Source: Caldilinea sp. (GTDB lineage Bacteria; Chloroflexota; Anaerolineae; Caldilineales; Caldilineaceae). Taken from it: a stretch of 8,451 nucleotides of DNA. A program made the position numbers and the translations under genes. Where the stretch lies: contig JAPLGY010000370.1 of the NCBI GenBank assembly GCA_026389955.1, positions 1-8,451 on the forward strand, written 5' to 3'. The first letter of the stretch is position 1, and each line of letters opens with the position of its first letter. The notes beneath the pieces were generated by a model. It was given only the letters and a program-made list of their open reading frames with translations, had not been told where the DNA came from and made no database searches. Shown here piece by piece: positions 1 to 6,097 of the stretch.

Positions 1-873
1 GCCGCAGGTGTTGACGATCATGAGTGATTTTTGAAAATCGTCTTCCCCGTGCAACAGGGCATGGATGATCAGCGCGTGGTTGGGCACCATGTGGCAGTTG
101 CCGCCGTACTTGTCGTAGCCATAGTGGGCTGCTATCTGGGCGCGTGTCTTGCGCCAGTCGGGCTCGGCCGCATGCCATTCACGAATCTGGCCGATCATGC
201 GGTAGATCAGCGACTGATTGGGGATCAGCGAGAGGGCAGTATCGAGCAAGCGGTTGAGATCTCGCTCGACAAACGCCTGGGCTTCGAGCGCGGCCACGAC
301 TTGGGCGCCGTAGATCGCCTCTCCATCATGGCTGACGCTGGCGGCTCGGCGGGCCAGGTCGGCAGCCAGTTCCGGGTCTCCAGGTGCCACCATGGCCCAG
401 CCATCGATAAAGATCTGCGAACCGATCTGTTCGGCGACCACCTGACCGTTGAGCGCCATCGAGCCGCTCTGCGGTGCTGGAATCCCCTGCTTGAGCCGCA
501 GAAAAGCGGTATGCTCGGTCGAATTGCCCATGCCGCCCCACCAGAGGATCGTGCGCTGTTCGATGATGTAGTTGAGCCAGCTCTGGCCGATCTGGGCGGG
601 TGTCAGGTCGCGGCGGTTGGCGTAATCGGGCAAAGCACGCAGGAAGGTGAAGGTCCCCGAAATGTCGTCGTCGGTCACGATCAGGGGCACGTTGCGTTTC
701 TCGTGCACGTAGTACCAGACCTCCCCCAGTTCTTGGAGGATCCGGTCGTAGCTCCACCCCTCAAAGGGGCGGCCCAGATAGACGCCGATAATCTTGCCCA
801 GCACGCCGGCATAGACGCGCTCTGCGTAGTCGGATGGCAGCTGTGTCACAGAAGTGTACCTCTCAGAATCCAT
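1..873 (-). CDS. ADP-ribosylglycohydrolase family protein (3' end beyond window)
   Basis: The reading frame opens with ATG at 873-871 and stays open to base 1, giving 291 residues with no stop. Residues 21-40 carry a G-x-x-x-G-x-P-F-E block (Glu38), and residues 67-70 read T-D-D-D. These match the first two metal/active-site motifs of the ADP-ribosylglycohydrolase (DraG/ARH) superfamily, whose members hydrolyse N- or O-linked ADP-ribose using a dinuclear Mg/Mn centre. Further blocks seen are GGMGNSTEHTAF (113-124), QIFIDGW (153-159) and SHDGEAIYG (181-189). The second Asp-rich metal motif (D-x-D type) should follow the visible NTCG end but is cut off. The usual Asp of the family's G-D pair appears to be Val31, so this is a divergent branch. 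The ATG overlaps the permease stop as TAATG, so translation is probably coupled. The sugar-importer operon context suggests action on an imported riboside or glycoside rather than on ADP-ribosylated protein; that is inference. Confidence 0.86.
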   Translation of the reverse strand, partial: MDSERYTSVTQLPSDYAERVYAGVLGKIIGVYLGRPFEGWSYDRILQELGEVWYYVHEKRNVPLIVTDDDISGTFTFLRALPDYANRRDLTPAQIGQSWLNYIIEQRTILWWGGMGNSTEHTAFLRLKQGIPAPQSGSMALNGQVVAEQIGSQIFIDGWAMVAPGDPELAADLARRAASVSHDGEAIYGAQVVAALEAQAFVERDLNRLLDTALSLIPNQSLIYRMIGQIREWHAAEPDWRKTRAQIAAHYGYDKYGGNCHMVPNHALIIHALLHGEDDFQKSLMIVNTCG

Positions 874-1706
874 TAGCCTTTGAGTCCCCCGCGCGCCAGC
901 CCTTCAATAAACTGGCGCTGCAAGGACAGGAAGAGAAGAAGAACAGGCAGAATCATCATGACGGAGGCGGCGCTGGTCAACCCCCAGTCGCGCTGATAGC
1001 GGGTCTGAAATGCCAGCAGGCTGGTTGAGATCGGCTTCAGCGCCGGGTCTTGCAGAAATGTATTGGCAAACAGAAATTCGTTCCAAACTCCCAGCCCCAC
1101 GACCAGCACAACGGTGAGGAAGCCGGGCCAGGCCAGCGGCAGGATAACGCGGGTCAGCACCTGCAGGTCGTTGGCGCCGTCGATGCGGGCTGCCTCCTCA
1201 AAATCCATCGGGATCGAAACCAAAAAGGAGCGCAGGAGATAGGTGGCGAAGGGCGAATAGATCGCCGCATAGACAATGATCAGGCCGGGCAGGCTGTTGA
1301 TCAGATCGAGCTGTGCCCACATAAAATACAGGGGCACGATGAAAAGCAGAGCCGGCACACTGGTGCCGACCAACAGATAGAAGCTGAGGGCGTTGGCCCC
1401 GCTGAAGCGAAAGCGCGCCAGGGCAAAGGCGGCGAGCCCGCCGACGACGACGACCAAGAAGATGGTGCCGCTGGTGAGGAGCAGCGTATTGGAGATCGTC
1501 GTCGAAAACTGCCCCTGCACCCAGGCATCCACATAGTTGCTCAGACGAGCGGCTGTGGGCAGACCAAAAGGATTCTCCTGGATTTCCACCGTTGTTTTGA
1601 GCGAGTTGAGGACGAGCAGCACGATCGGGATCACCGAAAAGATGGCCAGCACCATCAGAAGCGTGTAATTGGGAATCAAGGATGCGGTACGGCGCCGACG
1701 AAACAT
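873..1706 (-). CDS. CUT1-family sugar ABC transporter permease, MalG-like
   Basis: A 277-residue inner-membrane permease, half of the transmembrane channel of a CUT1 carbohydrate importer. About six hydrophobic segments are visible (roughly residues 12-34, 72-98, 108-130, 137-160, 194-214 and 246-264). The cytoplasmic EAA loop, which docks the ATPase, is at 171-191 (EAARIDGAND...LP). The C-terminus QRQFIEGLARGGLKG is the conserved MalG/UgpE-type tail, and the length is normal for the family. I chose ATG at 1706 because GGGAGG at 1713-1718 lies six bases upstream. A TTG at 1724 would add six residues, but the Shine-Dalgarno would then lie inside the coding sequence. The gene starts one base after the stop of the other permease, and its stop overlaps the next gene's ATG. 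Family assignment is secure; the sugar carried is unknown. Confidence 0.95.
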   Translation of the reverse strand: MFRRRRTASLIPNYTLLMVLAIFSVIPIVLLVLNSLKTTVEIQENPFGLPTAARLSNYVDAWVQGQFSTTISNTLLLTSGTIFLVVVVGGLAAFALARFRFSGANALSFYLLVGTSVPALLFIVPLYFMWAQLDLINSLPGLIIVYAAIYSPFATYLLRSFLVSIPMDFEEAARIDGANDLQVLTRVILPLAWPGFLTVVLVVGLGVWNEFLFANTFLQDPALKPISTSLLAFQTRYQRDWGLTSAASVMMILPVLLLFLSLQRQFIEGLARGGLKG

Positions 1707-1707
1707 T

Positions 1708-2622
1708 TTATACCTCCCAGCCAAGCCGTCGCAGAACGACGAACATGCTGATAAACAATGCAGAAAAAAAGGTCATTGTCAGCGCGATCGCTGTCGCATA
1801 GCCGACGCGCAGCGAATAGAAGGCAGTCGAGTAGGTCAGCGTCCCCAGCACCTCGGACGACTGTGCCGGGCCGCCGTTGGTCAACAAGTAGATGTAGTCA
1901 AAGACCAGAAACGACCAGATCATGATCATCAGCAGGGTGAAGACCAGGGTAGGGCGGATGCCGGGGAGGGTCACATGCCAGAACTCATGCCAGGGGTTGG
2001 CGCCTTCGATGCGCGCAGCCTCGTACAGCTCGGCGTCGACGGCGTGCATGGCAGCCAGGTACAGCACAACCAGAAAGCCCCAGAAATGCCAGTTGTCGAC
2101 AAAGGCCACTGCGTAGAGCGAGGTGTCTGAGCGGCCAAAAAAACGAATGTCCAGCCAGGGAATCCCGCGCTCGGCCAGCCAGGGGCCGATGCCGAAGACC
2201 GGGTTCAGGATCAGTTTCCAGATATAGGCGTTGACGACGCTGGCGATCACGTACGGGATAAAGTAGAGGGTACGAAAAAGCATCTGGCCGCGGCGGATCG
2301 TTGACAGCAGATAGGCGCCGAGCAGCCCCATGACCACTGGGGCTGTCAGAAAGAGCACAGTCCAGCGCACGTTGTTGCCGATCGCTCGGTAGAAGACGCG
2401 ATCGCCGAACATCTCCTGAAAATTGGCCAGGCCGACATACTGGGCAGCGCCGATCCCGGTCCAGTCGGTGAAGGCATAGCGAATGCTGAGCAGCGAGGGG
2501 GTGACGATGACAACCAGGTTCAACAGGAGCAACGGGGCCAGAAAGAGCCAGGGACGCCACGAAAAGCGCCGCCTGCGTGGCTGCGCTGGACGACGCAGCC
2601 CGGGCACAGGTGTGACAGCCAT
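1708..2622 (-). CDS. CUT1-family sugar ABC transporter permease, MalF/UgpA-like
   Basis: A 304-residue inner-membrane permease that should pair with the MalG-like protein to form the translocation channel. A basic, proline-rich N-terminus (residues 8-23) is followed by about six membrane segments (roughly 25-47, 86-107, 115-137, 170-192, 226-245 and 276-297). The EAA loop that contacts the ATPase is at 201-221 (EAARIEGANP...LPG). The LLTNGGPAQSSEVLG stretch (246-260) is the family's typical G-G-P-x-x-x-[ST]-E segment. The start is supported by AAGGGAG at 2631-2637, eight bases upstream. It follows the solute-binding-protein gene after a 60-base gap holding a strong palindrome, and its TAA is separated by one base from the next gene's ATG. 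The substrate cannot be inferred from the permease. Confidence 0.95.
   Translation of the reverse strand: MAVTPVPGLRRPAQPRRRRFSWRPWLFLAPLLLLNLVVIVTPSLLSIRYAFTDWTGIGAAQYVGLANFQEMFGDRVFYRAIGNNVRWTVLFLTAPVVMGLLGAYLLSTIRRGQMLFRTLYFIPYVIASVVNAYIWKLILNPVFGIGPWLAERGIPWLDIRFFGRSDTSLYAVAFVDNWHFWGFLVVLYLAAMHAVDAELYEAARIEGANPWHEFWHVTLPGIRPTLVFTLLMIMIWSFLVFDYIYLLTNGGPAQSSEVLGTLTYSTAFYSLRVGYATAIALTMTFFSALFISMFVVLRRLGWEV
1713..1718 (-). promoter_or_regulatory. Ribosome binding site fixing the MalG-like permease start
   Basis: GGGAGG, read on the minus strand, lies six bases (TATAAA) before ATG 1706, inside the last codons of the upstream permease gene. It favours ATG 1706 over the in-frame TTG at 1724. 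Confidence 0.8.
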
Positions 2623-2630
2623 GCACAGAT

Positions 2631-2637
2631 CTCCCTT
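2631..2637 (-). promoter_or_regulatory. Ribosome binding site of the MalF-like permease
   Basis: AAGGGAG, read on the minus strand, lies eight bases before ATG 2622. It sits immediately downstream, in transcript order, of the 2641-2672 palindrome. That hairpin could therefore affect access to this site. Confidence 0.7.
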
Positions 2638-2640
2638 GTC

Positions 2641-2672
2641 CCCTGCTGGGCGGCAGCTGCCGCCCAGCAGGG
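2641..2672 (-). repeat. Perfect 32-base palindrome between binding-protein and permease genes
   Basis: The 16-base arm CCCTGCTGGGCGGCAG is followed directly by its exact reverse complement, with no mismatch. In the transcript it would fold into a very stable GC-rich hairpin, beginning 10 bases after the binding-protein stop and ending three bases before the permease ribosome binding site. There is no following U-tract, so it is not a classic intrinsic terminator. By analogy with intercistronic hairpins such as malE-malF, it probably protects the upstream mRNA from 3' exonucleases and raises binding protein over permease. That role is inference; the palindrome itself is directly visible. Confidence 0.85.
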
Positions 2673-2682
2673 AGCGTTGGTA

Positions 2683-4071
2683 CTAGCGTTCAGGAATTGG
2701 GGGGACGGCACCGTCGGCGCGCGCCTTCTCCCACAGTGCCTGGTGGCTGGCTAGATACTCGGCGGTGGTCAGCTCGCCTGACCAGACCAGCTCGACGTCT
2801 TTCCAGAGCTGGGTCTGCGCCTCAGCCGGCCAGAAGGTCCAGGTGGTATAGCCGTAGCGCCCTTCGCCGGTCACCTGGGAGAACTCGGTCAGGAAACGGA
2901 CCACACGCGGGTCGACCTCGCTTGGAAAATCGTCGGCAGAGAACTGGATCGGCACGACAAACTCACCGAAGCTGAAGATCTGGGCGATGCTGGCGGCCCG
3001 CTGCGGGTCGTTGTAGATAAAATCCAGCACCTTGGCAGCTGCCTCTGGGTTCTTGGAGGCAGCGTTGATCGAGACGGTGCTGCCGACAGCCAGGTCAAAG
3101 CCCTGCTCTACACCCTCGCCCAGCGCAGGCAGCAAGGCCCAGTCCCAGCCCTCCGGGTTGTCGACAAAATACTCGGTAGCCCCCCGGAATCCCCAGGTAC
3201 CGATCGTCATCATGCCCGCTTTGCCGCTTGCCAGCGTGCTGAAAAATGTCTGCCAGTCAAACGAATAGTAGTCTTCGAGACTGCCGGCAAAATACCCTTG
3301 GGTCGTCATGTCCTCGCGCAACATTTCGATGGCGCCAGCAAACACCTCATCCTCCCAGCTGCGCTGGCCGGTCAACGCCTCATAGACGGCGTCCGAGCCA
3401 GCATAGGCGTTGAGATAGATGCCAAGCAGGTGCTCGTTGGTCGGCTGCCAGCCCACATTCCCGTAGGAGATGGCCAGCAGGCCGGCATCCTTCAACGCCT
3501 GGGCGACCGCATCGAATTCCGCACGATTGGTCGGCGGTGCCACCCCCAGATCTGCGAAGACCTGGGTATTGTAGAGCATCACCATCGACTCAAAAGTCAA
3601 CGGCAGGCCATACAGATCGCCGCCCAGCGTACCCGAGGCGTACGCCCACGGCAGAATCTCTTCTTTCCAACCATATTGCGTCGAAAACTCGTTCAAAGGC
3701 AGCACCAGCCCGGCCTTCTGGTATTCGAGCAGAAACCCGGGGCCCGGCGTCTGCACGATGTCCGGCCCTTCTCCAGCCTGAATGGCGGTGCGCAGCAGAT
3801 CGTTCAGATTTTGCTGGAAGACCACCTCCAGCTCGATGTCCGGGTTGGCCGCGTTGAAGGTGCCGACAAACTGTTCGACGAATGCCTCCTGCAGGGCTGG
3901 TTCGATGTCACCTTCTGTCCACCAGACCACCTTGGTCTTTTCCCCGTTGCCAGCTGCCTCTTCTGCCGCTGGCTGCCCAGGTTGGGCCGTCGGGGCGACA
4001 CAGCCGACCGCCAACGACAGCGCAACCATCAGACTGCAGGCTCGTGCAAGCCCATCTCTCCAGATACCCAT
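2683..4071 (-). CDS. Sugar ABC transporter solute-binding lipoprotein (family 1)
   Basis: A 462-residue extracytoplasmic binding protein for the CUT1 importer. The N-terminus is a lipoprotein signal: Arg5 and Arg10, then a hydrophobic stretch (11-23), then a lipobox ending at Cys24 (LAVGC). A Pro/Gln/Ala/Glu-rich tether (25-45) follows. The mature domain begins with a strand, KVVWWTEGD, and has features of the MalE/UgpB-type family 1 fold: a GEGPDIVQTPG segment, GDLYGLPLTFESMVMLYNTQ, and GKAGMMTIGTWGFRG. The many Trp and Tyr residues suit sugar stacking, but the ligand cannot be named. Length is normal. AGGAGG lies 10 bases upstream of the chosen ATG. The gene follows lacI after 74 bases and precedes the permease genes, an order typical of LacI-regulated sugar uptake operons. 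Confidence 0.95.
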   Translation of the reverse strand: MGIWRDGLARACSLMVALSLAVGCVAPTAQPGQPAAEEAAGNGEKTKVVWWTEGDIEPALQEAFVEQFVGTFNAANPDIELEVVFQQNLNDLLRTAIQAGEGPDIVQTPGPGFLLEYQKAGLVLPLNEFSTQYGWKEEILPWAYASGTLGGDLYGLPLTFESMVMLYNTQVFADLGVAPPTNRAEFDAVAQALKDAGLLAISYGNVGWQPTNEHLLGIYLNAYAGSDAVYEALTGQRSWEDEVFAGAIEMLREDMTTQGYFAGSLEDYYSFDWQTFFSTLASGKAGMMTIGTWGFRGATEYFVDNPEGWDWALLPALGEGVEQGFDLAVGSTVSINAASKNPEAAAKVLDFIYNDPQRAASIAQIFSFGEFVVPIQFSADDFPSEVDPRVVRFLTEFSQVTGEGRYGYTTWTFWPAEAQTQLWKDVELVWSGELTTAEYLASHQALWEKARADGAVPPIPER

Positions 4072-4081
4072 CTTTTGTTTT

Positions 4082-4087
4082 CCTCCT
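4082..4087 (-). promoter_or_regulatory. Ribosome binding site of the solute-binding protein
   Basis: A full-consensus AGGAGG on the minus strand lies 10 bases before ATG 4071. The spacer (AAAACAAAAG) is A-rich and unstructured. This predicts strong translation, as expected for an abundant binding protein. Confidence 0.8.
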
Positions 4088-4128
4088 GTGCAACCCGATT
4101 CCGATATAAATTGATTGAGAAGCGCTGG

Positions 4129-4145
4129 GCCCTGCCAGGCAGGGC
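4129..4145 (-). terminator. GC-rich hairpin directly after the lacI-family stop codon
   Basis: GCCCTGCC and its exact reverse complement GGCAGGGC flank a single central base, directly abutting the TGA of the regulator gene (4146-4148). In RNA the loop must open a few pairs, leaving a stem of about six to seven bp. The following bases are U-enriched (CUUCUCAAUCAAUUU) but contain no clean U-run. It may be a partial terminator or attenuator between the regulator and the transport genes, or an mRNA-stabilising hairpin. Confidence 0.45.
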
Positions 4146-5171
4146 TCAGGCAGACTCACGAACCACAATGGCGAAGGGCATCTCCACGTTGCGTCCCCAG
4201 GCTGGAGCGTTCCCTTCGATCCGATCGAAGAGCAGTTCGGCGGAACGGCCCCCCAACTTGTTCTGAAACTGGCTGACGGTTGTCAAGGCTGGGCTGACAA
4301 TCTGGTCGGTCGGGATATCGTCGAACCCCATCACCGCCAGATCGGTTGGCACGCGCAGCCCGTTTGCCTTGCAGGCCAGCATTGCGCCGATCGCCATCAG
4401 ATCATTGGCGGCGAAGAGTGCATCTGGCCGCGGGGTCAGCTGCAGCAGCTGCTGCATACCAGCCATTCCCCCCTCCACAGTGAACGCCCCAATCTGCACA
4501 TAGCCCTCCGTCGCTGTCCGGCCATGCTCGGCCAGCGCTGCACGGTAGCCGACGACTCGCGGCTGACCAGGTCCGGGCTGGTTGGTCAGCATGGCGATAC
4601 GCTGGTAGCCGCAGCGGATCAGGTAGCGCACTGCGTGCCGGGCAGCTGCGATATTGTCGACATAGATGTTGTCCAGCGGCAGATCGCCGGTAGGTTTGGC
4701 GGTTGCTTCCAGCCGAACCACAGGAATCTGTTGCTCCAGCAGAAGAGCCAGCTCGCGTGCGCTGCTGTGGAAAAAGACCCCGATCACACCGTCTACCCGG
4801 CCTTGCAGCAGCGCGCGAACCGCTTTTTTTTCGCGCTCGGCCAGCCCATCGGTGTTGTACATCACCAGATCGTACCCGTTGCGGTCAACCACATCCTGGA
4901 CACCCCGCACAAAGGCTGGGTAGAACGGGTTGGCGATATCGGGGATCACACAGCCGATCGTGAAAGTCTTGCTGGTGCGCAGGCTGCGCGCAGCCCGGTT
5001 GGGCACATAGCCAAGCTTCTGCATGGCGTCCAACACGCGCTGCCGGGTCTCGTCGGGCACTGTGACTTGTGTGCTCTGGTTGAGCACGTAGGAAACCATT
5101 GCTTGCGAGACCCCAGCGGCTCGTGCCACATCCGCCTGGGTCGCCCGCCGGCGGGGTACCTCTTCATCCAT
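4146..5171 (-). CDS. LacI/GalR-family transcriptional regulator
   Basis: A 341-residue repressor-type regulator of normal family length. The N-terminal helix-turn-helix spans about residues 10-31 ([12 protein letters not shown] followed by QAMVSYVLN). The hinge helix includes [13 protein letters not shown], with Leu64 at the position of the leucine lever that LacI and PurR wedge into a central CpG of the operator. The ligand-binding domain follows: [14 protein letters not shown] (72-85), NIYVDN, a [13 protein letters not shown] segment and VMGFDD, all standard in sugar-sensing members. The start ATG has GAGGGAG seven bases upstream. The gene has a clear promoter and a CG-centred palindrome in front and the sugar importer behind, so autoregulation together with control of the importer is likely. 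The effector is unknown, presumably the imported sugar or a derivative. Confidence 0.95.
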   Translation of the reverse strand: MDEEVPRRRATQADVARAAGVSQAMVSYVLNQSTQVTVPDETRQRVLDAMQKLGYVPNRAARSLRTSKTFTIGCVIPDIANPFYPAFVRGVQDVVDRNGYDLVMYNTDGLAEREKKAVRALLQGRVDGVIGVFFHSSARELALLLEQQIPVVRLEATAKPTGDLPLDNIYVDNIAAARHAVRYLIRCGYQRIAMLTNQPGPGQPRVVGYRAALAEHGRTATEGYVQIGAFTVEGGMAGMQQLLQLTPRPDALFAANDLMAIGAMLACKANGLRVPTDLAVMGFDDIPTDQIVSPALTTVSQFQNKLGGRSAELLFDRIEGNAPAWGRNVEMPFAIVVRESA

Positions 5172-5178
5172 CGCCCGG

Positions 5179-5185
5179 CTCCCTC
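5179..5185 (-). promoter_or_regulatory. Ribosome binding site of the LacI-family gene
   Basis: GAGGGAG on the minus strand lies seven bases before ATG 5171 and supports that start. Confidence 0.7.
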
Positions 5186-5191
5186 TCGGCA

Positions 5192-5209
5192 GCCGTTTGT
5201 TGAAACGGC
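5192..5209 (-). repeat. Inverted repeat in the lacI leader
   Basis: The minus strand reads GCCGTTT, CAAC, AAACGGC: a perfect 7-bp stem with a 4-base loop. It lies between the candidate operator and the ribosome binding site. It could be a leader hairpin stabilising the 5' end, or a second protein-binding site. It lacks the CG centre expected of a LacI operator and has no U-tract, so neither an operator nor a terminator role is well supported. Confidence 0.55.
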
Positions 5210-5213
5210 CAGT

Positions 5214-5225
5214 TTATACGTATAA
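5214..5225 (-). promoter_or_regulatory. Candidate LacI-family operator
   Basis: TTATACGTATAA is a perfect 12-base palindrome centred on CG, unusually AT-rich for this window. LacI/GalR regulators typically bind such CG-centred palindromes, and Leu64 of the adjacent regulator fits the hinge leucine that inserts at the central CpG. It lies about 10-20 bases downstream of the predicted transcription start, so binding would block initiation or early elongation. I see no second copy in the window. Confidence 0.65.
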
Positions 5226-5241
5226 GTTACATGCATATGTC

Positions 5242-5270
5242 ACTATAAAACGGTTCTCCTGGCTTGTCAA
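5242..5270 (-). promoter_or_regulatory. Near-consensus housekeeping promoter of the lacI/sugar importer operon
   Basis: On the minus strand a perfect -35 TTGACA (5270-5265) is followed by exactly 17 bases and then the -10 hexamer TATAGT (5247-5242), five of six matches to consensus. Transcription should start near 5234-5237, leaving a leader of about 65 bases before the regulator's ATG. No comparable promoter was seen before the binding-protein gene. This one may therefore drive the regulator, transporter and ADP-ribosylglycohydrolase genes together. Confidence 0.8.
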
Positions 5271-5275
5271 GCCAG
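5259..5275 (-). repeat. Inverted repeat spanning the ecfT stop codon and the -35 element
   Basis: CTGGCTT and AAGCCAG form a perfect 7-bp stem around a 3-base loop. The repeat contains both the TGA stop of ecfT (5269-5267) and the whole -35 hexamer of the next operon. As an ecfT terminator it is weak: the nearest T-run (CCGTTTTATAG) starts about nine bases beyond the stem. It might instead bind a protein at the promoter. Confidence 0.55.
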
Positions 5276-6097
5276 CCTCCAGACCAGCAGCAGCAGGGTG
5301 CCTCCCAGCGCCAGGGCTCCCCAGTCAGCGGGTTTCAGACGGAGCTCGACAAAGCGGGAGCGGCCCTGGGAGCCGAGATAAGAACGTGCCTGCATGGCAA
5401 CCACCAATTCTTCGGCTCGGCGCAACGTGTTGACAAAGAGCGGCACCAGCAAAGGCAGGCGGGCACGGGCAACACGATCGGGGCGATACCAGGGTTCGCT
5501 GCCGAACTCCCCTCCTCGGCTGACCTGTGCCTTGGCGACCCGTTCCAGCTCCTCGGCGATGGTGGGGATAAAACGCAGGGCGATGATATTGGCAAGGGCA
5601 AACTCATGGACAGGCAGGCCGATCCGCTGCAGCGGACCCAGCAGCTGTTCGATTCCGTGCAGCAGATACGCGGCGGTGGTGGTCAGAGTGAGCAGGCTGA
5701 GGACAAACAAAAAAAGCAGCAGTCGCAGCGCGCCGAGCAGCACCAGTTCCAGCAGACAGGGGGTCAACCGGACAAAGTGCCACTCGTACCAGACAGTGGA
5801 ACAAAGGGAGAAGCGGCCTTGAAAGAGCAGCTGCATGGCCATCAGGAAGAGCAAAAAGGGGGCGACGGGCAGCACCCCACGCAGCACATAGCGGGCGTCG
5901 AGCTGGGCGATCCCTGTCGTCCCTCCCAGTACGCCCAGGAGCAGCAGGGTTGTCAGGAGGCTGGTGGTGCTGGTTGCAGCCAGCACCATCAGCAAAGCCA
6001 GCAACAGCTTTGTGCGCGGGTCGAGCCGGTGTACGGGCGAATTGGTGGGAAGATACTGGCCGACGGTCACATTGCGCAAAAACTCGAATTCGCGCAT
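5267..6097 (-). CDS. ecfT: Energy-coupling factor transporter transmembrane protein EcfT
   Basis: A 276-residue membrane protein, the scaffold that joins the EcfA ATPases to a substrate-binding S component in ECF-type vitamin/metal importers. The N-terminus has the family block [19 protein letters not shown] (13-31). Hydrophobic segments cover roughly 31-58, 73-93, 112-148 and 262-275. The two cytoplasmic coupling motifs near the C-terminal end of the protein are [10 protein letters not shown] (189-198, Arg194) and [11 protein letters not shown] (230-240, Arg238); their arginines are expected to sit in the ATPase grooves. Both triplets differ slightly from the usual Ala-Arg-Gly (SRG and ARS). 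The start is ATG 6097, with AAGGAG six to eleven bases upstream. A much longer open frame reaches to 6538, but it is antisense-like sequence inside ecfA and lacks EcfT features. The gene overlaps ecfA by 31 bases. Confidence 0.94.
   Translation of the reverse strand: MREFEFLRNVTVGQYLPTNSPVHRLDPRTKLLLALLMVLAATSTTSLLTTLLLLGVLGGTTGIAQLDARYVLRGVLPVAPFLLFLMAMQLLFQGRFSLCSTVWYEWHFVRLTPCLLELVLLGALRLLLFLFVLSLLTLTTTAAYLLHGIEQLLGPLQRIGLPVHEFALANIIALRFIPTIAEELERVAKAQVSRGGEFGSEPWYRPDRVARARLPLLVPLFVNTLRRAEELVVAMQARSYLGSQGRSRFVELRLKPADWGALALGGTLLLLVWRLA

Noticed and set aside
31..876. A 281-codon plus-strand open frame at the left edge.
   Set aside because: The minus-strand frame over the same bases is open throughout and carries ADP-ribosylglycohydrolase motifs coupled to the permease. 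The plus-strand frame has no family features.
1707..1724. A TTG start for the MalG-like permease six codons upstream.
   Set aside because: The good Shine-Dalgarno lies between TTG and ATG 1706 and is spaced correctly only for the ATG.
4103..4109. A TATA-like stretch (TTATATC) before the binding-protein gene as a promoter -10.
   Set aside because: No -35 hexamer is present at 16-18 bases upstream; that position holds GC-rich hairpin sequence.
4117..4127. AAGCGCTG as a LacI-type or cre-like operator before the binding-protein gene.
   Set aside because: Only the central AGCGCT is symmetric and the flanks do not match. It is also unlike the much better palindrome at the lacI promoter.
3298..4266. 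A 322-codon plus-strand open frame across the binding-protein and regulator genes.
   Set aside because: It spans two well-supported minus-strand genes and the gap between them, with low-complexity composition and no motifs.
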